A stretch of 64,000 bases of DNA from Gammaproteobacteria bacterium (GTDB lineage: Bacteria; Pseudomonadota; Gammaproteobacteria; Pseudomonadales; Azotimanducaceae). The stretch is from contig VXUA01000066.1 of the NCBI GenBank assembly GCA_009837185.1, positions 55,163-119,162 of the forward strand. Reading direction: 5' to 3'. The stretch's first letter is position 1. Each line of letters opens with the position of its first letter. A program made the translations under genes and the position numbers. The notes below the pieces were generated by a model. The model saw only the letters and a program-made list of their open reading frames with translations, was not told the DNA's origin and searched no databases. Positions 27,933-36,465 of this stretch are shown piece after piece.

Positions 27933-30173
27933 GTGCGAACCTTAGTCCAGATTTCGTTATTTTCCGCGTTTGTGGCTACGTGGATGACGACGATCCACGC
28001 CTCGCCGGAGATGTTACCGGATGCTCTGAAACTTGGAGCGAAGGACTGTGGCTATTGTCATGCATCGTCCACGGGCGGGGAAGCTCTTAACGAACGTGGA
28101 ACTTGGTTGAAGAATGAACTGAGTGAGCGATCTGAAACCACGATTGATGTGGAATGGTTGTTGGAACGAGAGGACGACGAGACCGAAGAAACGACCACCG
28201 CGCAACCGGCCCCGGACCTCGTTGACGTCGTAGAAACAGAAGGTAGTGATGAGGTGGTTAAACACATCGAACGCAACTTTGACTACTCCGCACGTCATGG
28301 AGAATGGCCAGCATATGCTGGAGATTTGAAAGCAACCAAGTATTCTCCACTCTCACAAATAAACGAAGACAATGTTTCAAAACTACAAATAGCCTGGACA
28401 TGGACCTCCAAGATTGATACAGGTTTATATGACCCAAGCAACTCCAATCGCCCACCTGACTACTCGAAAGCTACTCCCTTAATGATTGATGGAAGATTGT
28501 TTGTAAGAACGCGATACTCAACCGTCTCGGCAATTGATGCGGCGACAGGAGACGATATTTGGAGCTTCGACCCAGGTACCAAGGACGGTTCGATTCCACC
28601 GATGTACGGATTTAGCACTCGAGGAGTAGCTTATCATCGTGATTCAGATAATGCGCGCATATTTTTAGTCACCTCCAATGGATGGTTGATCGCTTTAGAC
28701 CCTCGATCTGGGGAAGTGATTGAATCTTTTGGGACCGACGGTAGGGTGAATTTACGAACTGGCCTACGACGACCACTTGATCCGAAATATACTTCATGGA
28801 GCAATGCTCCTACCGTTTGTGGTGAAGTGGTCGTTGTCGGGAGTCAAAGTGATGACAATTCTCACGAAGCTCGCACCGGCGACGACCCTACTAAGTGGAA
28901 TATGCCCCTCGGAGACATTCGTGGTTTCGACGTGAAAACTGGCAAACAACTGTGGGTATTTCACACCGTACCGCAAGCTGAAGAATTTGGATCGGAGAGT
29001 TGGGGAAACGAGTCGTGGCGATGGATGGGAAATACAAACGTGTGGACTAATGCTAGTTGTGATGTGGAGTTGAACTTGGTTTACTTACCAACTTCCGCCC
29101 CTTCGCATCACTTTTACGGTGGTGAACGTCCCGGTGCTAATCTATTTAGTACATCGATCTTAGCTCTCAATGCGACGACAGGAGAGCGGGAGTGGCACTT
29201 TCAAACAGTACGCCACGACATTTGGGATTACGACAACCCTGCAGCCCCAGTAATTGCGGACGTTAAGATCAAGAATGAGGCACGCAAAATTGTTGCAATA
29301 GTGACTAAAACAGGCTTTCTTTTCGTATTGGATCGTACCAATGGACAGCCGATTTGGGAAATTGAAGAAGTTGAAGTGCCGCCAAGCTCGGTGGCTTCAG
29401 AACAGACGGCGAAGACTCAACCCCGCCCAACGTGGCCTCCACCCTTCGAAATGCAGGGTGTATCGAAGGATGACATACTCGACCTCTCTCCTCGGTTGTA
29501 CGAACTTGCCGAGAATGAATTAAAGAAGTACGACTACGGTGAGCTGTTTACGCCACCGTCAACACGCGGTACGGTGGTCCTACCAGGAATTGGCGGCGGT
29601 GCAAATTGGTCCGGCGCATCCTTCGACCCGTGGCTTAGTTGGCTCTTTGTCTCGTCGCGACGATTTCCTACCGTGGTCCGATTATCGTTATCAGAATCTC
29701 GGAATAACGGTGTTTTAGTAGAGTCCCAGGCAGAATTTCGTAGTTTAGGAGGAATCCCTTTTGTCAAACCGCCGTGGTCAAGCATTACAGCTTATGACAT
29801 GGAAACAGGAGAGATTCGCTGGCAGGTACCAAATGGTGCTGGACCGAAAGATCATCCGTTATTAAAACCGCTTGAAATCGCTGAGGATCTGGGTAGGGCT
29901 GATCAATGCCCAAGTCTGCTGGTTACTTCAGAACTAATTTTTTACGGTTTCGGTGATATAGTGAGTCAGTTGCGGGTGATGAGTAAGGTGTCTGGCAAAC
30001 CACTTTGGTCCGTGAACTTACCAGGCGCGGTGGCGGGTGCTCATCCAATAACCTACGAGCTGGGGGGAAAACAATACATTGTTATTGTTACTGGAGCACC
30101 GACCGAGCCCCTACGGGTGACCGCGTTTACGCTCAAGAATCAGTCCGAAGAACCCTTGGAACGTGATCGTTGA
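27933..30173 (+). CDS. PQQ-dependent dehydrogenase with N-terminal cytochrome c motif
   Basis: A 746-residue secreted quinohaemoprotein. After a signal peptide (to about residue 23) comes CGYCH (residues 39-43), a c-type haem site in a very short module, an acidic linker rich in Glu and Thr, and then an eight-bladed PQQ propeller beginning GEWPAYAGDLKATKYSPLSQ, with blade motifs such as LIALDPRSGEVIESFGTDGRV and WHFQTVRHDIWDYDNPAAP. It probably oxidises an alcohol or sugar and passes electrons to ubiquinone or cytochrome c; the substrate is not readable. Start is GTG 27933. No PQQ biosynthesis gene is in the window. Confidence 0.88.
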   Translation: MRTLVQISLFSAFVATWMTTIHASPEMLPDALKLGAKDCGYCHASSTGGEALNERGTWLKNELSERSETTIDVEWLLEREDDETEETTTAQPAPDLVDVVETEGSDEVVKHIERNFDYSARHGEWPAYAGDLKATKYSPLSQINEDNVSKLQIAWTWTSKIDTGLYDPSNSNRPPDYSKATPLMIDGRLFVRTRYSTVSAIDAATGDDIWSFDPGTKDGSIPPMYGFSTRGVAYHRDSDNARIFLVTSNGWLIALDPRSGEVIESFGTDGRVNLRTGLRRPLDPKYTSWSNAPTVCGEVVVVGSQSDDNSHEARTGDDPTKWNMPLGDIRGFDVKTGKQLWVFHTVPQAEEFGSESWGNESWRWMGNTNVWTNASCDVELNLVYLPTSAPSHHFYGGERPGANLFSTSILALNATTGEREWHFQTVRHDIWDYDNPAAPVIADVKIKNEARKIVAIVTKTGFLFVLDRTNGQPIWEIEEVEVPPSSVASEQTAKTQPRPTWPPPFEMQGVSKDDILDLSPRLYELAENELKKYDYGELFTPPSTRGTVVLPGIGGGANWSGASFDPWLSWLFVSSRRFPTVVRLSLSESRNNGVLVESQAEFRSLGGIPFVKPPWSSITAYDMETGEIRWQVPNGAGPKDHPLLKPLEIAEDLGRADQCPSLLVTSELIFYGFGDIVSQLRVMSKVSGKPLWSVNLPGAVAGAHPITYELGGKQYIVIVTGAPTEPLRVTAFTLKNQSEEPLERDR

Positions 30174-30186
30174 AAACAGCCAAAAA

Positions 30187-30606
30187 TTACTTTTTTACGC
30201 CGTTATCAGACTTTTTTCGCACGTAGAGTACGAGATCGTGATCGATCAGTTCATATCCGTGCTGCTCTGCAATTTCGTGCTGTAACTGCTCGATTTTCTC
30301 ATCAACAAACTCAATCACCGTTCCGTGATCAACATCAACCATGTGGTCGTGATGTGACTCTGGAGTTAGTTCATATACCGAGTAATCTTCGGCGAAGTTG
30401 TGTCGTTCAACGATTCCAACGGCTTCAAACTGTGTGAGTACCCTGTAAACTGTTGCTAGTCCGATAGATTCGTCCATTGCTAAGAGTTTCTTGTACACGT
30501 CTTCCGCGGAGAGATGGTGCGGGTTCGCTTCTTCCAACACTTGAAGCACTCGCAACCTTGGTACGGTTACTCGAAGCCCAGCTTCCTGAAGTTGAGATTT
30601 GGACAT
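30187..30606 (-). CDS. fur: Ferric uptake regulator Fur, without cysteines
   Basis: A 139-residue iron-responsive repressor. The winged helix is clear (GLRVTVPRLRVLQVLEEA, HLSAEDVYKKLL, GLATVYRVLTQFEAVGIV) and the metal-binding region keeps HHDHM (residues 85-89), Glu/His of TVIEFVDEKIE and ELIDHDLVLYV. The zinc CxxC that follows HHDH in E. coli Fur is replaced by D91-V-D-H94, and the whole protein has no cysteine. Pseudomonas Fur already lacks one of these cysteines, so function is plausible. It is convergent with the dehydrogenase (13 bases apart) and divergent from the ABC ATPase gene. Confidence 0.94.
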   Translation of the reverse strand: MSKSQLQEAGLRVTVPRLRVLQVLEEANPHHLSAEDVYKKLLAMDESIGLATVYRVLTQFEAVGIVERHNFAEDYSVYELTPESHHDHMVDVDHGTVIEFVDEKIEQLQHEIAEQHGYELIDHDLVLYVRKKSDNGVKK

Positions 30607-30790
30607 GTTTTACCCTCGCGAGAGGTACTTTGTCTGACTAGTTTATAGCGAAATTAACAAAATCAGAAAACTTCAACGACCCAAAAGCATCGTTTTTGTG
30701 GAAAATTGTTTGTTTCTAGCCTGTTCCGCGACCATTGTGGTTTGGGCTACATGTTGATGGTCGATGGAATGCTCAAGTTAGTGAAACCAA

Positions 30791-32398
30791 GTGTCTAAAG
30801 TTCTAGAAGTAAATGATCTTCGTGTCAGTTTCGGGTCCGAAATGGCTGTCGACGGAGTTTCGTTTTCCATAAATACAGCAGAGACCGTAGCTCTTGTCGG
30901 CGAATCTGGATCTGGAAAGTCTGTCACCGCGCTTTCGGTGTTACAGCTACTACCCTATCCGTTGGCTAACCATCCTTCTGGTAGTATTCTTGTGGAAGAC
31001 CAAGAGGTAATCGGTGCTTCTCGCGAAGAATTATTGAAGATTCGCGGAGCTAAGGTGAGCATGATCTTCCAAGAACCCATGACCTCCTTGAACCCCTTGC
31101 ACAAAATCTCGAAACAGGTCGGTGAGGCTTTACGAGTACATAAAGGGATGTCGCGCCCGCGAGCTCTGAAACGGACTTTGGAACTACTAAAGCTCGTAGG
31201 ACTTCAAGATGCTGAGAGTCGTCTTCAAGCCTATCCGCACGAACTGTCGGGTGGTCAACGCCAACGGGTGATGATCGCGATGGCATTAGCAAATGAACCC
31301 AAGTTGTTGATCGCGGATGAGCCGACGACCGCGCTCGACGTTACCATCCAAGCACAAATCTTGAAATTATTGGGTGAACTACAGGAAGAGATGCGAATGG
31401 CAATGCTCCTGATCACGCACGATTTAGGGATCGTGCGTTCAGTCGCTCATAGGGTCTGTGTCATGCATGACGGATTGATTGTTGAACACGGTACGAATGC
31501 GGAGATTTTTGGCAATCCGCAACATGAGTACACCAAGCATCTGCTCGCTGCTGAACCATCGGGTGAACCAGCCGTTTCGAACGATCAAGCTCCGATTCGA
31601 GCTGAAGCCCGTAAGTTTACCGTGAGATATCCTCGCGGGAAGGGTTGGTTTGGCAAGACGAAATATGTGGTAGCTGTCGATGATGTTGAAGTCACCGTTC
31701 GGGAAGGACAGACCGTCGGTGTCGTTGGTGAATCCGGGTCTGGCAAGACAACGCTCGGTTTAGCGATGTTACGTTTGCTTACCAGCGAAGGTGACCTGGA
31801 GTTCGACGGGAATGATATCCTACCACTGAAACGCAGAGCGCTTACGCGACTTCGCAAAGACATGCAGATTGTGTTTCAAGATCCATATGGGAGCCTGTCA
31901 CCTCGGATGACAGTTCAACACATCATTGAAGAAGGACTTGGCGTACACGTATCCGGTTTATCCAGAGCACAACGGCAAGCCCAGGTCGCTGAAGTGATGA
32001 CAGAAGTGGGTCTGGACCCGGAGACTATGGTTCGTTACCCACACGAATTCTCAGGAGGACAACGCCAACGAATTTCCATTGCGCGAGCAATGATATTGCG
32101 TCCTCGATTCGTCGTTTTGGACGAACCGACATCGGCTTTAGACATGTCTGTGCAAGCCCAAATTGTTGATTTGTTGCGAGATTTACAACAAAAACATAAA
32201 TTAGCTTATCTGTTTGTCAGCCACGACTTGAAAGTAGTCCGCGCACTCGCAAATTGGTTGATAGTGATGCGCGATGGTAAGATCGTTGAACAAGGACCTG
32301 CGCAATCAGTGTTTAACTCCCCACAGACTGATTATGCCCGTGCACTATTTGGCGCAGCACTAGACATGAAAGTCGACGAAGAATTTGTACGACAGTAA
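30791..32398 (+). CDS. ABC transporter, two fused ATP-binding domains (YejF/oligopeptide type)
   Basis: A 535-residue protein with two ABC ATPase domains. Domain 1 (about 1-260) has Walker A GESGSGKSVT, signature LSGGQRQRVMIAMAL and Walker B LLIADEPTTALDVT; domain 2 (about 275-530) has GESGSGKTTLG, FSGGQRQRISIARAM and FVVLDEPTSALDMS. This is the DppD-DppF fusion seen in YejF and glutathione/peptide importers. No permease or binding protein lies next to it in the window, so the partner genes are elsewhere or absent. Start is GTG 30791; fur is divergent upstream. Confidence 0.9.
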   Translation: MSKVLEVNDLRVSFGSEMAVDGVSFSINTAETVALVGESGSGKSVTALSVLQLLPYPLANHPSGSILVEDQEVIGASREELLKIRGAKVSMIFQEPMTSLNPLHKISKQVGEALRVHKGMSRPRALKRTLELLKLVGLQDAESRLQAYPHELSGGQRQRVMIAMALANEPKLLIADEPTTALDVTIQAQILKLLGELQEEMRMAMLLITHDLGIVRSVAHRVCVMHDGLIVEHGTNAEIFGNPQHEYTKHLLAAEPSGEPAVSNDQAPIRAEARKFTVRYPRGKGWFGKTKYVVAVDDVEVTVREGQTVGVVGESGSGKTTLGLAMLRLLTSEGDLEFDGNDILPLKRRALTRLRKDMQIVFQDPYGSLSPRMTVQHIIEEGLGVHVSGLSRAQRQAQVAEVMTEVGLDPETMVRYPHEFSGGQRQRISIARAMILRPRFVVLDEPTSALDMSVQAQIVDLLRDLQQKHKLAYLFVSHDLKVVRALANWLIVMRDGKIVEQGPAQSVFNSPQTDYARALFGAALDMKVDEEFVRQ

Positions 32399-32417
32399 TT
32401 CGTAGGAGGTAAAGAGA

Positions 32418-32813
32418 ATGGCACTAGAAATCTATGCAGCCGGAGTTTTCGTCGATGACCAAGCCAAAGCTCTCGACTTTTACACCACAAAGTTAGGCTT
32501 TAACTTGAAGCATGACATTCCTGTGGGTGAATATCGTTATCTAACGGTAACATCGAGTGTTGCGCCGGACGGCGTGGAGCTGTTGTTGGAACCAAGTGCG
32601 CATCCGGCGGTTCCTCCGTTCAAGGAGGCTTTAGTAAGAGACGGTATCCCTGCAGCTTCCTTTCGGGTGCGAGACCTGCAGGCAGTCTTCGAACGCTTGT
32701 GCAATCAGGGAGTAGTCTTTGTTCGAGAACCGTTTACGGCTGGAGAAACAAAAATCGCGATTCTAGATGACACCTGTGGAAATTTGATTCAGTTGGTTGA
32801 ATTTAATGACTAG
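32418..32813 (+). CDS. VOC family protein (glyoxalase/bleomycin-resistance fold)
   Basis: A 131-residue single VOC domain: FVDDQAKALDFYTTKLGF at the start, a central LLLEPSAHPAVPPF, and IAILDDTCGNLIQLVEF at the end. The terminal metal ligand, usually Glu, is Gln in GNLIQL, as in many uncharacterised members. AGGAGG lies 8 bases before the ATG, the strongest ribosome site in this part of the window, so it may be strongly translated even though it follows the ABC gene by only 19 bases. Function unknown. Confidence 0.85.
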   Translation: MALEIYAAGVFVDDQAKALDFYTTKLGFNLKHDIPVGEYRYLTVTSSVAPDGVELLLEPSAHPAVPPFKEALVRDGIPAASFRVRDLQAVFERLCNQGVVFVREPFTAGETKIAILDDTCGNLIQLVEFND

Positions 32814-33625
32814 GATTCAGTTGAATCGCTATCTCTCTGCGAGCTGGATTCGTCTCCGGTAGCTTTCTTGCTACCATCCACAGTCATTGATTGCACCATA
32901 TCTAGTACGTTCATAGGTACCGGGAACACGATAGTCGACGATTTTTCGCCGGCGATTTCTGTTAGAGTTTGGAGGTATCGCAGTTGCATTGACTCTGTTT
33001 GGGACGCGAGTTTCGTTGCGGCATCAACTAGCCGCGTAGACGCTTCAAATTCCCCATCGGCATGTATGACTTTCGCGCGCCGTTCGCGTTCTGCCTCTGC
33101 TTGTTTCGCGATGGCACGTACCATCGTTGCATCGATGTCTACATGTTTGATTTCGACGTTCGCGACCTTGATACCCCATTGGTCCGTTTGCTGGTCCAAA
33201 ATAGCTTGAATATCCTCGTTTAGTCGATCGCGTTCGGCGAGCAACTCGTCGAGCTCATGTTGCCCCAATACGGAACGAAGGGTTGTTTGCGCTAGTTGTT
33301 CAGTTGCGACCATATAGTTTTCAACGTTGATGATCGCTTCTTTGGGTTTCAGTACGCGAAAATACAGAACCGCATTTACGTTCACGGAGACATTGTCTCG
33401 AGTAATCAGGTCTTGCGAAGGCACATCCATAGCCACTGTCCTGAGGTCAACTCGGATGGCTTTTTGCAGGAACGGGATAACCACAATCAATCCCGGTCCC
33501 TTAACGCTTTGAAAGCGTCCTAAGAATAAGACTACAGCTCGTTCGTATTCGAGCATGATGCGTAAAGAAGCAAACAGTAGGAAAAGGATGATTACTGCGG
33601 TGACTAGTACGTAGGTCCAAGGCAT
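32810..33625 (-). CDS. Slipin (stomatin-like SPFH/Band 7 membrane protein)
   Basis: A 271-residue SPFH protein with an N-terminal membrane helix (about residues 4-24), then the Band 7 domain (ERAVVLFLGRFQSVKGPGLI, VPSQDLITRDNVSVNVNAVLYFRV) and a charged helical region (AEAERERRAKVIHADGEF) that forms oligomeric cages. It is 3 bases downstream of an NfeD-type protease gene, the standard slipin-NfeD pair thought to organise membrane microdomains and protein quality control. Its stop overlaps the VOC stop from the other strand: both TAG codons share CTAG at 32810-32813. Confidence 0.93.
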   Translation of the reverse strand: MPWTYVLVTAVIILFLLFASLRIMLEYERAVVLFLGRFQSVKGPGLIVVIPFLQKAIRVDLRTVAMDVPSQDLITRDNVSVNVNAVLYFRVLKPKEAIINVENYMVATEQLAQTTLRSVLGQHELDELLAERDRLNEDIQAILDQQTDQWGIKVANVEIKHVDIDATMVRAIAKQAEAERERRAKVIHADGEFEASTRLVDAATKLASQTESMQLRYLQTLTEIAGEKSSTIVFPVPMNVLDMVQSMTVDGSKKATGDESSSQRDSDSTES

Positions 33626-33628
33626 AGA

Positions 33629-35005
33629 TTAAGTGATCCTCTCAACTTTTAAGGTAAGTCCGTCAATATCGCGGACGACAACTTTGTCATTTCGTGCAAG
33701 GGGTACATCGGCGGTCGCAGTCCATGTTTCACCCTCGGCAAATACCCGACCTTCGTCGGTGAAATCGGCTAATACCCTAGCTTCCTTGCCAATTAATCCG
33801 TCTAGTCCCGAGACCGGACCCTTTCTTCGTTGTTTTAACGCGGTCCGGATCACAAATATTAAGAGTAAAGCCGTTACCGTCGAAATCGCGCCGACGACGG
33901 CAAACGAAATCTGAAAGGCAGGAATGTCGGTATCGTAGAGTAGCAGTGATCCAGCAATAAACGACACGATTCCTCCGAGACCAAAGATCCCATACGAAGG
34001 GGTTATAGCTTCAGCAATGAACAAGATAACGCCTACGACCAACAACGCCAATCCAGCGTAGTTCAAAGGCAGAAGATGCAACGCATAAGCGCCTAAAACA
34101 AGACAAATAATCCCAAGGATTCCGGCTCCACCCAAACCTGGGTTGTAGAGTTCGATAATAATGGCGTTAATGCCAACGATTAGTAGTAGGTACGCGACGT
34201 TTGGATTAGTAATAATCTTCAAAAACTCGTACACCCAGTCGGTTTCAATTTCCACGACCATCGCATCTTCAGTGTCCATGACGACCGTGTTCCCATTGAC
34301 GTTCTCAATGGTGGATCCATGTATCTGTTCAAGGAGGTCCTGTACATCCTGAGCAATATAGTCGGTGACGTTGATCTCCAACGCCTCGGACGCAGTTAAA
34401 TTTGCGGCTTCGCGAACTGTCTTTTCGGCCCACTCGACGTTTCGTCTGCGGAGTTCTGCTAAGCTTTTAATATACGCTACCGAATCTTCCAGAATTTTCC
34501 GATCCATTGCACTGGCACCGTTTTGTTGAGCGTCGTCAGTCTCGTCTGATTCGTTTGGTGAATCGGGTGTTCCCGGCACGCCGGGGACGTTATTAGGTGT
34601 CGACCCCATCGTGACTGGAGTACTGGAACCGATATTTGAAACTGGGCACATCGCTGAGATGTGACTTGCATAAGAAAGATATGTACCGGCACTAGCTGCT
34701 CTCGCACCGTTTGGTGCTACGTAAGTACAGACGGGCACAGGAGATGACAATATGTCTTGGACAATAACACGCAAGGAGTCGACCAACCCTCCAGGAGTGT
34801 CAAGTCGAATTACAACCAACTCGACGTCGTCGTCGGCTGCCTTTTCTAATGCCTTAGTGATGTGGTGCGAAGTTGCTGGACCTATAGCACCTTCAATAGT
34901 CAGGACTCGAACTTCGTTCGCGGCAAGTTGCGAAAAGCCGAGCATTAAGATCCCCGCGCCGAGTAATAGACGTGCGAGGGTGCGAAGTCGCCACGATCTG
35001 ATCAA
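33629..35005 (-). CDS. NfeD family membrane-bound serine protease
   Basis: A 458-residue NfeD1b-type protein: signal/anchor (about 10-28), a ClpP-like protease domain with the catalytic Ser105 in ARAASAGTYL and Lys170 in MDRKILEDSV, several membrane helices (about 240-375) and a C-terminal OB-fold domain (LIGKEARVLADFTDEGRVF). Between Ser and Lys there is a low-complexity insertion, about residues 133-166, rich in Pro, Asn, Ser, Asp and Gln. Such proteases cleave the C-terminus of their partner slipin, encoded just downstream. The gene starts at 35005 with an ATG and marks the boundary to the accessory islet. Confidence 0.92.
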   Translation of the reverse strand: MIRSWRLRTLARLLLGAGILMLGFSQLAANEVRVLTIEGAIGPATSHHITKALEKAADDDVELVVIRLDTPGGLVDSLRVIVQDILSSPVPVCTYVAPNGARAASAGTYLSYASHISAMCPVSNIGSSTPVTMGSTPNNVPGVPGTPDSPNESDETDDAQQNGASAMDRKILEDSVAYIKSLAELRRRNVEWAEKTVREAANLTASEALEINVTDYIAQDVQDLLEQIHGSTIENVNGNTVVMDTEDAMVVEIETDWVYEFLKIITNPNVAYLLLIVGINAIIIELYNPGLGGAGILGIICLVLGAYALHLLPLNYAGLALLVVGVILFIAEAITPSYGIFGLGGIVSFIAGSLLLYDTDIPAFQISFAVVGAISTVTALLLIFVIRTALKQRRKGPVSGLDGLIGKEARVLADFTDEGRVFAEGETWTATADVPLARNDKVVVRDIDGLTLKVERIT

Positions 35006-35127
35006 TGCTCACCCTGTAAACGATTCATTCTTCACCAATAACACGCAAAGTACCATATTGTAGCATTCTGAACCGATACGTTACTTACCACTGTGTGGTG
35101 GGACAATTTTGTAGATTCGTTATGGGA

Positions 35128-35465
35128 CTATCGTTCGGAGAACGTACTATCCTGCTTATAGTCCCGCCGACTCGACTTCTTAAAACTGTGCCAAACAGAG
35201 ATGACCTTTTTGTTCCGTGGTTCGACTAATACTACGATCGCGTGAACTCTTTCGATGGTCTTCGTAGGATATCCTTGCGCTTGTAAGTGTTTCATTTTTT
35301 CTTACTAATCGCGAAGGACATTTTTCCTTCGCCACGATGGTTTCGAACATCGGCATTGTAGAGTACACATTGAACAATCTGTTGAGTGATACCGCGTCGT
35401 TGAGCAGCTCTCTGCGCGTGCGGTGTCAATGTGTAATTACCGTGTAATTCATCGGTTTTGTTCAT
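35128..35465 (-). pseudogene. DUF4258-like gene split by a frameshift at an A-run
   Basis: From ATG 35465 the frame encodes YTLTPHAQRAAQRRGITQQ, a DUF4258-type start (HAxxRxxxRGI), and continues to FAISKKK and TGA at 35294-35292. The run AAGAAAAAATGA precedes that stop. Reading one frame back (-1) there, the protein continues as KHLQAQGYPTKTIERVHAI, VVLVEPRNKKVISVWHSF and ends at 35128, matching the C-terminal half of the same family. So one gene of about 110 codons is present in two frames. Either it is disrupted (or miscalled) in the homopolymer, or the A-run is a -1 slippery site. DUF4258 proteins are small, often plasmid- or phage-borne, of unclear function. Confidence 0.65.
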
Positions 35466-35685
35466 TGAGAAATGTTGTTTGATCTTGTTCGCGAGATGCG
35501 CGCTAAACCGGTAGGTTCTGCACGCAAATTAGACAACCAAAACCCTCGATAGTTCCGACTCAACCGTGCTGTTCGATGACTCGAAATACGCCCGTCGATT
35601 ACTTGATGGTAGCGTTGATGTCGTCGGTAAATTTATTGGGACTTATATACTTTCCTACACAAGCCATCAAACACTGTACAAAGCA

Positions 35686-35832
35686 TTAAGGTTTGAGTTC
35701 AGGGATCGCGTTCTCGATCTCTTTGACTCGCGCGTCGATCTCGACTATACGATTGAGTTTCTCGGTCAGTTCTTCGTAAGTTGGATACCGAGCGAATTGG
35801 ATTGAGTCGAGTTTCAAGCTTTCTTCCAACAC
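35686..35832 (-). CDS. Small helical ORF overlapping the methyltransferase start
   Basis: A 48-codon minus-strand frame from GTG 35832 (or TTG 35829) to TAA at 35686-35688. The peptide contains LDSIQFARYPTYEELTEKL followed by NRIVEIDARVKEIENAIPEL, a good amphipathic helix that reads like real protein, perhaps the C-terminus of a phage protein. It is head-to-head with the methyltransferase gene and overlaps its first codons, so one of the two has lost its original 5' end. I recognise no family, and the start codon has no clear ribosome site. Confidence 0.35.
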   Translation of the reverse strand: MLEESLKLDSIQFARYPTYEELTEKLNRIVEIDARVKEIENAIPELKP

Positions 35833-36407
35833 TGAGTTTTCCGTGCGCGTTCTTCGATCCTCAATACAGAGGAGTCCTAGATCATTTAGGATACGGCAAT
35901 GAGGGCGTACAGAGAGGTCAGAAACGAAGCGAATTAGCTCAGATGGACGACAACACTATTCACGCGTTTATCAAGCGTCTAGACGCTGTTTTAATCGCTA
36001 GTGGTCATTTATTCCTTTGGGTTGACAAGTTCCACATTGCACAAGGTATCGGTAACTGGATTGTCGGTACATCTTTGGACTTGGTCGACTTCATCGCATG
36101 GAATAAAGATCGGATGGGTATGGGTTATCGAACGCGTCGCTTTTCTGAGTATCTCATCGTCTTACAGAAAGAACCGAGAAAGGCTAAGGGCGTATGGAAG
36201 GTTCACAACATACCAGATATTTGGACGGAGAAAGTAGAGAATAGGAACGGAGTCCATCCGAAACCTATAGGACTACAAGGTGAATTGATTGAAGCCGTTA
36301 CGAATAGGGGCGACATTGTTGTTGACCCTGCAAGTGGCTCATTTAGCGTTATGGAAGCTTGTAAGATACGCGGTCGACACTTCCTAGGTTGCGATCTCAA
36401 CGGCTAA
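35781..36407 (+). CDS. Orphan phage-type DNA methyltransferase (N6-A or N4-C)
   Basis: A 208-residue beta-class type DNA methyltransferase: the catalytic motif comes first (FFDPQY, residues 24-29, a DPPY variant), followed by GYRTRRFSEYLIVLQK and, at the C-terminus, HPKP (159-162) and the SAM motif VDPASGSF (181-188) with GCDLNG at the end. Small phages and prophages carry this compact form. No restriction enzyme is adjacent. The first standard start is TTG 35781, in a frame open from 35757; the usual N-terminal stretch before DPQY is short, so the 5' end may have been replaced. A stem-loop follows the stop. Confidence 0.8.
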   Translation: MDTERIGLSRVSSFLPTLSFPCAFFDPQYRGVLDHLGYGNEGVQRGQKRSELAQMDDNTIHAFIKRLDAVLIASGHLFLWVDKFHIAQGIGNWIVGTSLDLVDFIAWNKDRMGMGYRTRRFSEYLIVLQKEPRKAKGVWKVHNIPDIWTEKVENRNGVHPKPIGLQGELIEAVTNRGDIVVDPASGSFSVMEACKIRGRHFLGCDLNG

Positions 36408-36415
36408 ATAAGAAA

Positions 36416-36437
36416 TAGCCCACAATGAAGTGGGCTA
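36416..36437. terminator. Bidirectional intrinsic terminator
   Basis: TAGCCCAC (36416-36423) and GTGGGCTA (36430-36437) form a perfect 8-bp stem with a 6-base loop. On the minus strand it is followed by TTTCTTATTT, a good U-tract; on the plus strand by AATCTTGT, which is weaker. It lies between two convergent stops: the DNA methyltransferase (36407) and the small membrane protein (36466). Confidence 0.7.
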
Positions 36438-36465
36438 AATCTTGTCATATACTTGGCGTCAAGTG

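Noticed and set aside
30791..32398. Microcin C transporter yejF by name
   Set aside because: The double ATPase fits YejF but no yejABE or microcin genes are present, so a specific substrate is not supported.
35566..35805. 79-codon plus-strand ORF
   Set aside because: It is antisense to a minus-strand frame with more protein-like content and has no recognisable motif.
35128..36407. Toxin-antitoxin or restriction-modification system in the islet
   Set aside because: No antitoxin partner for the DUF4258-like gene and no restriction enzyme beside the methyltransferase.
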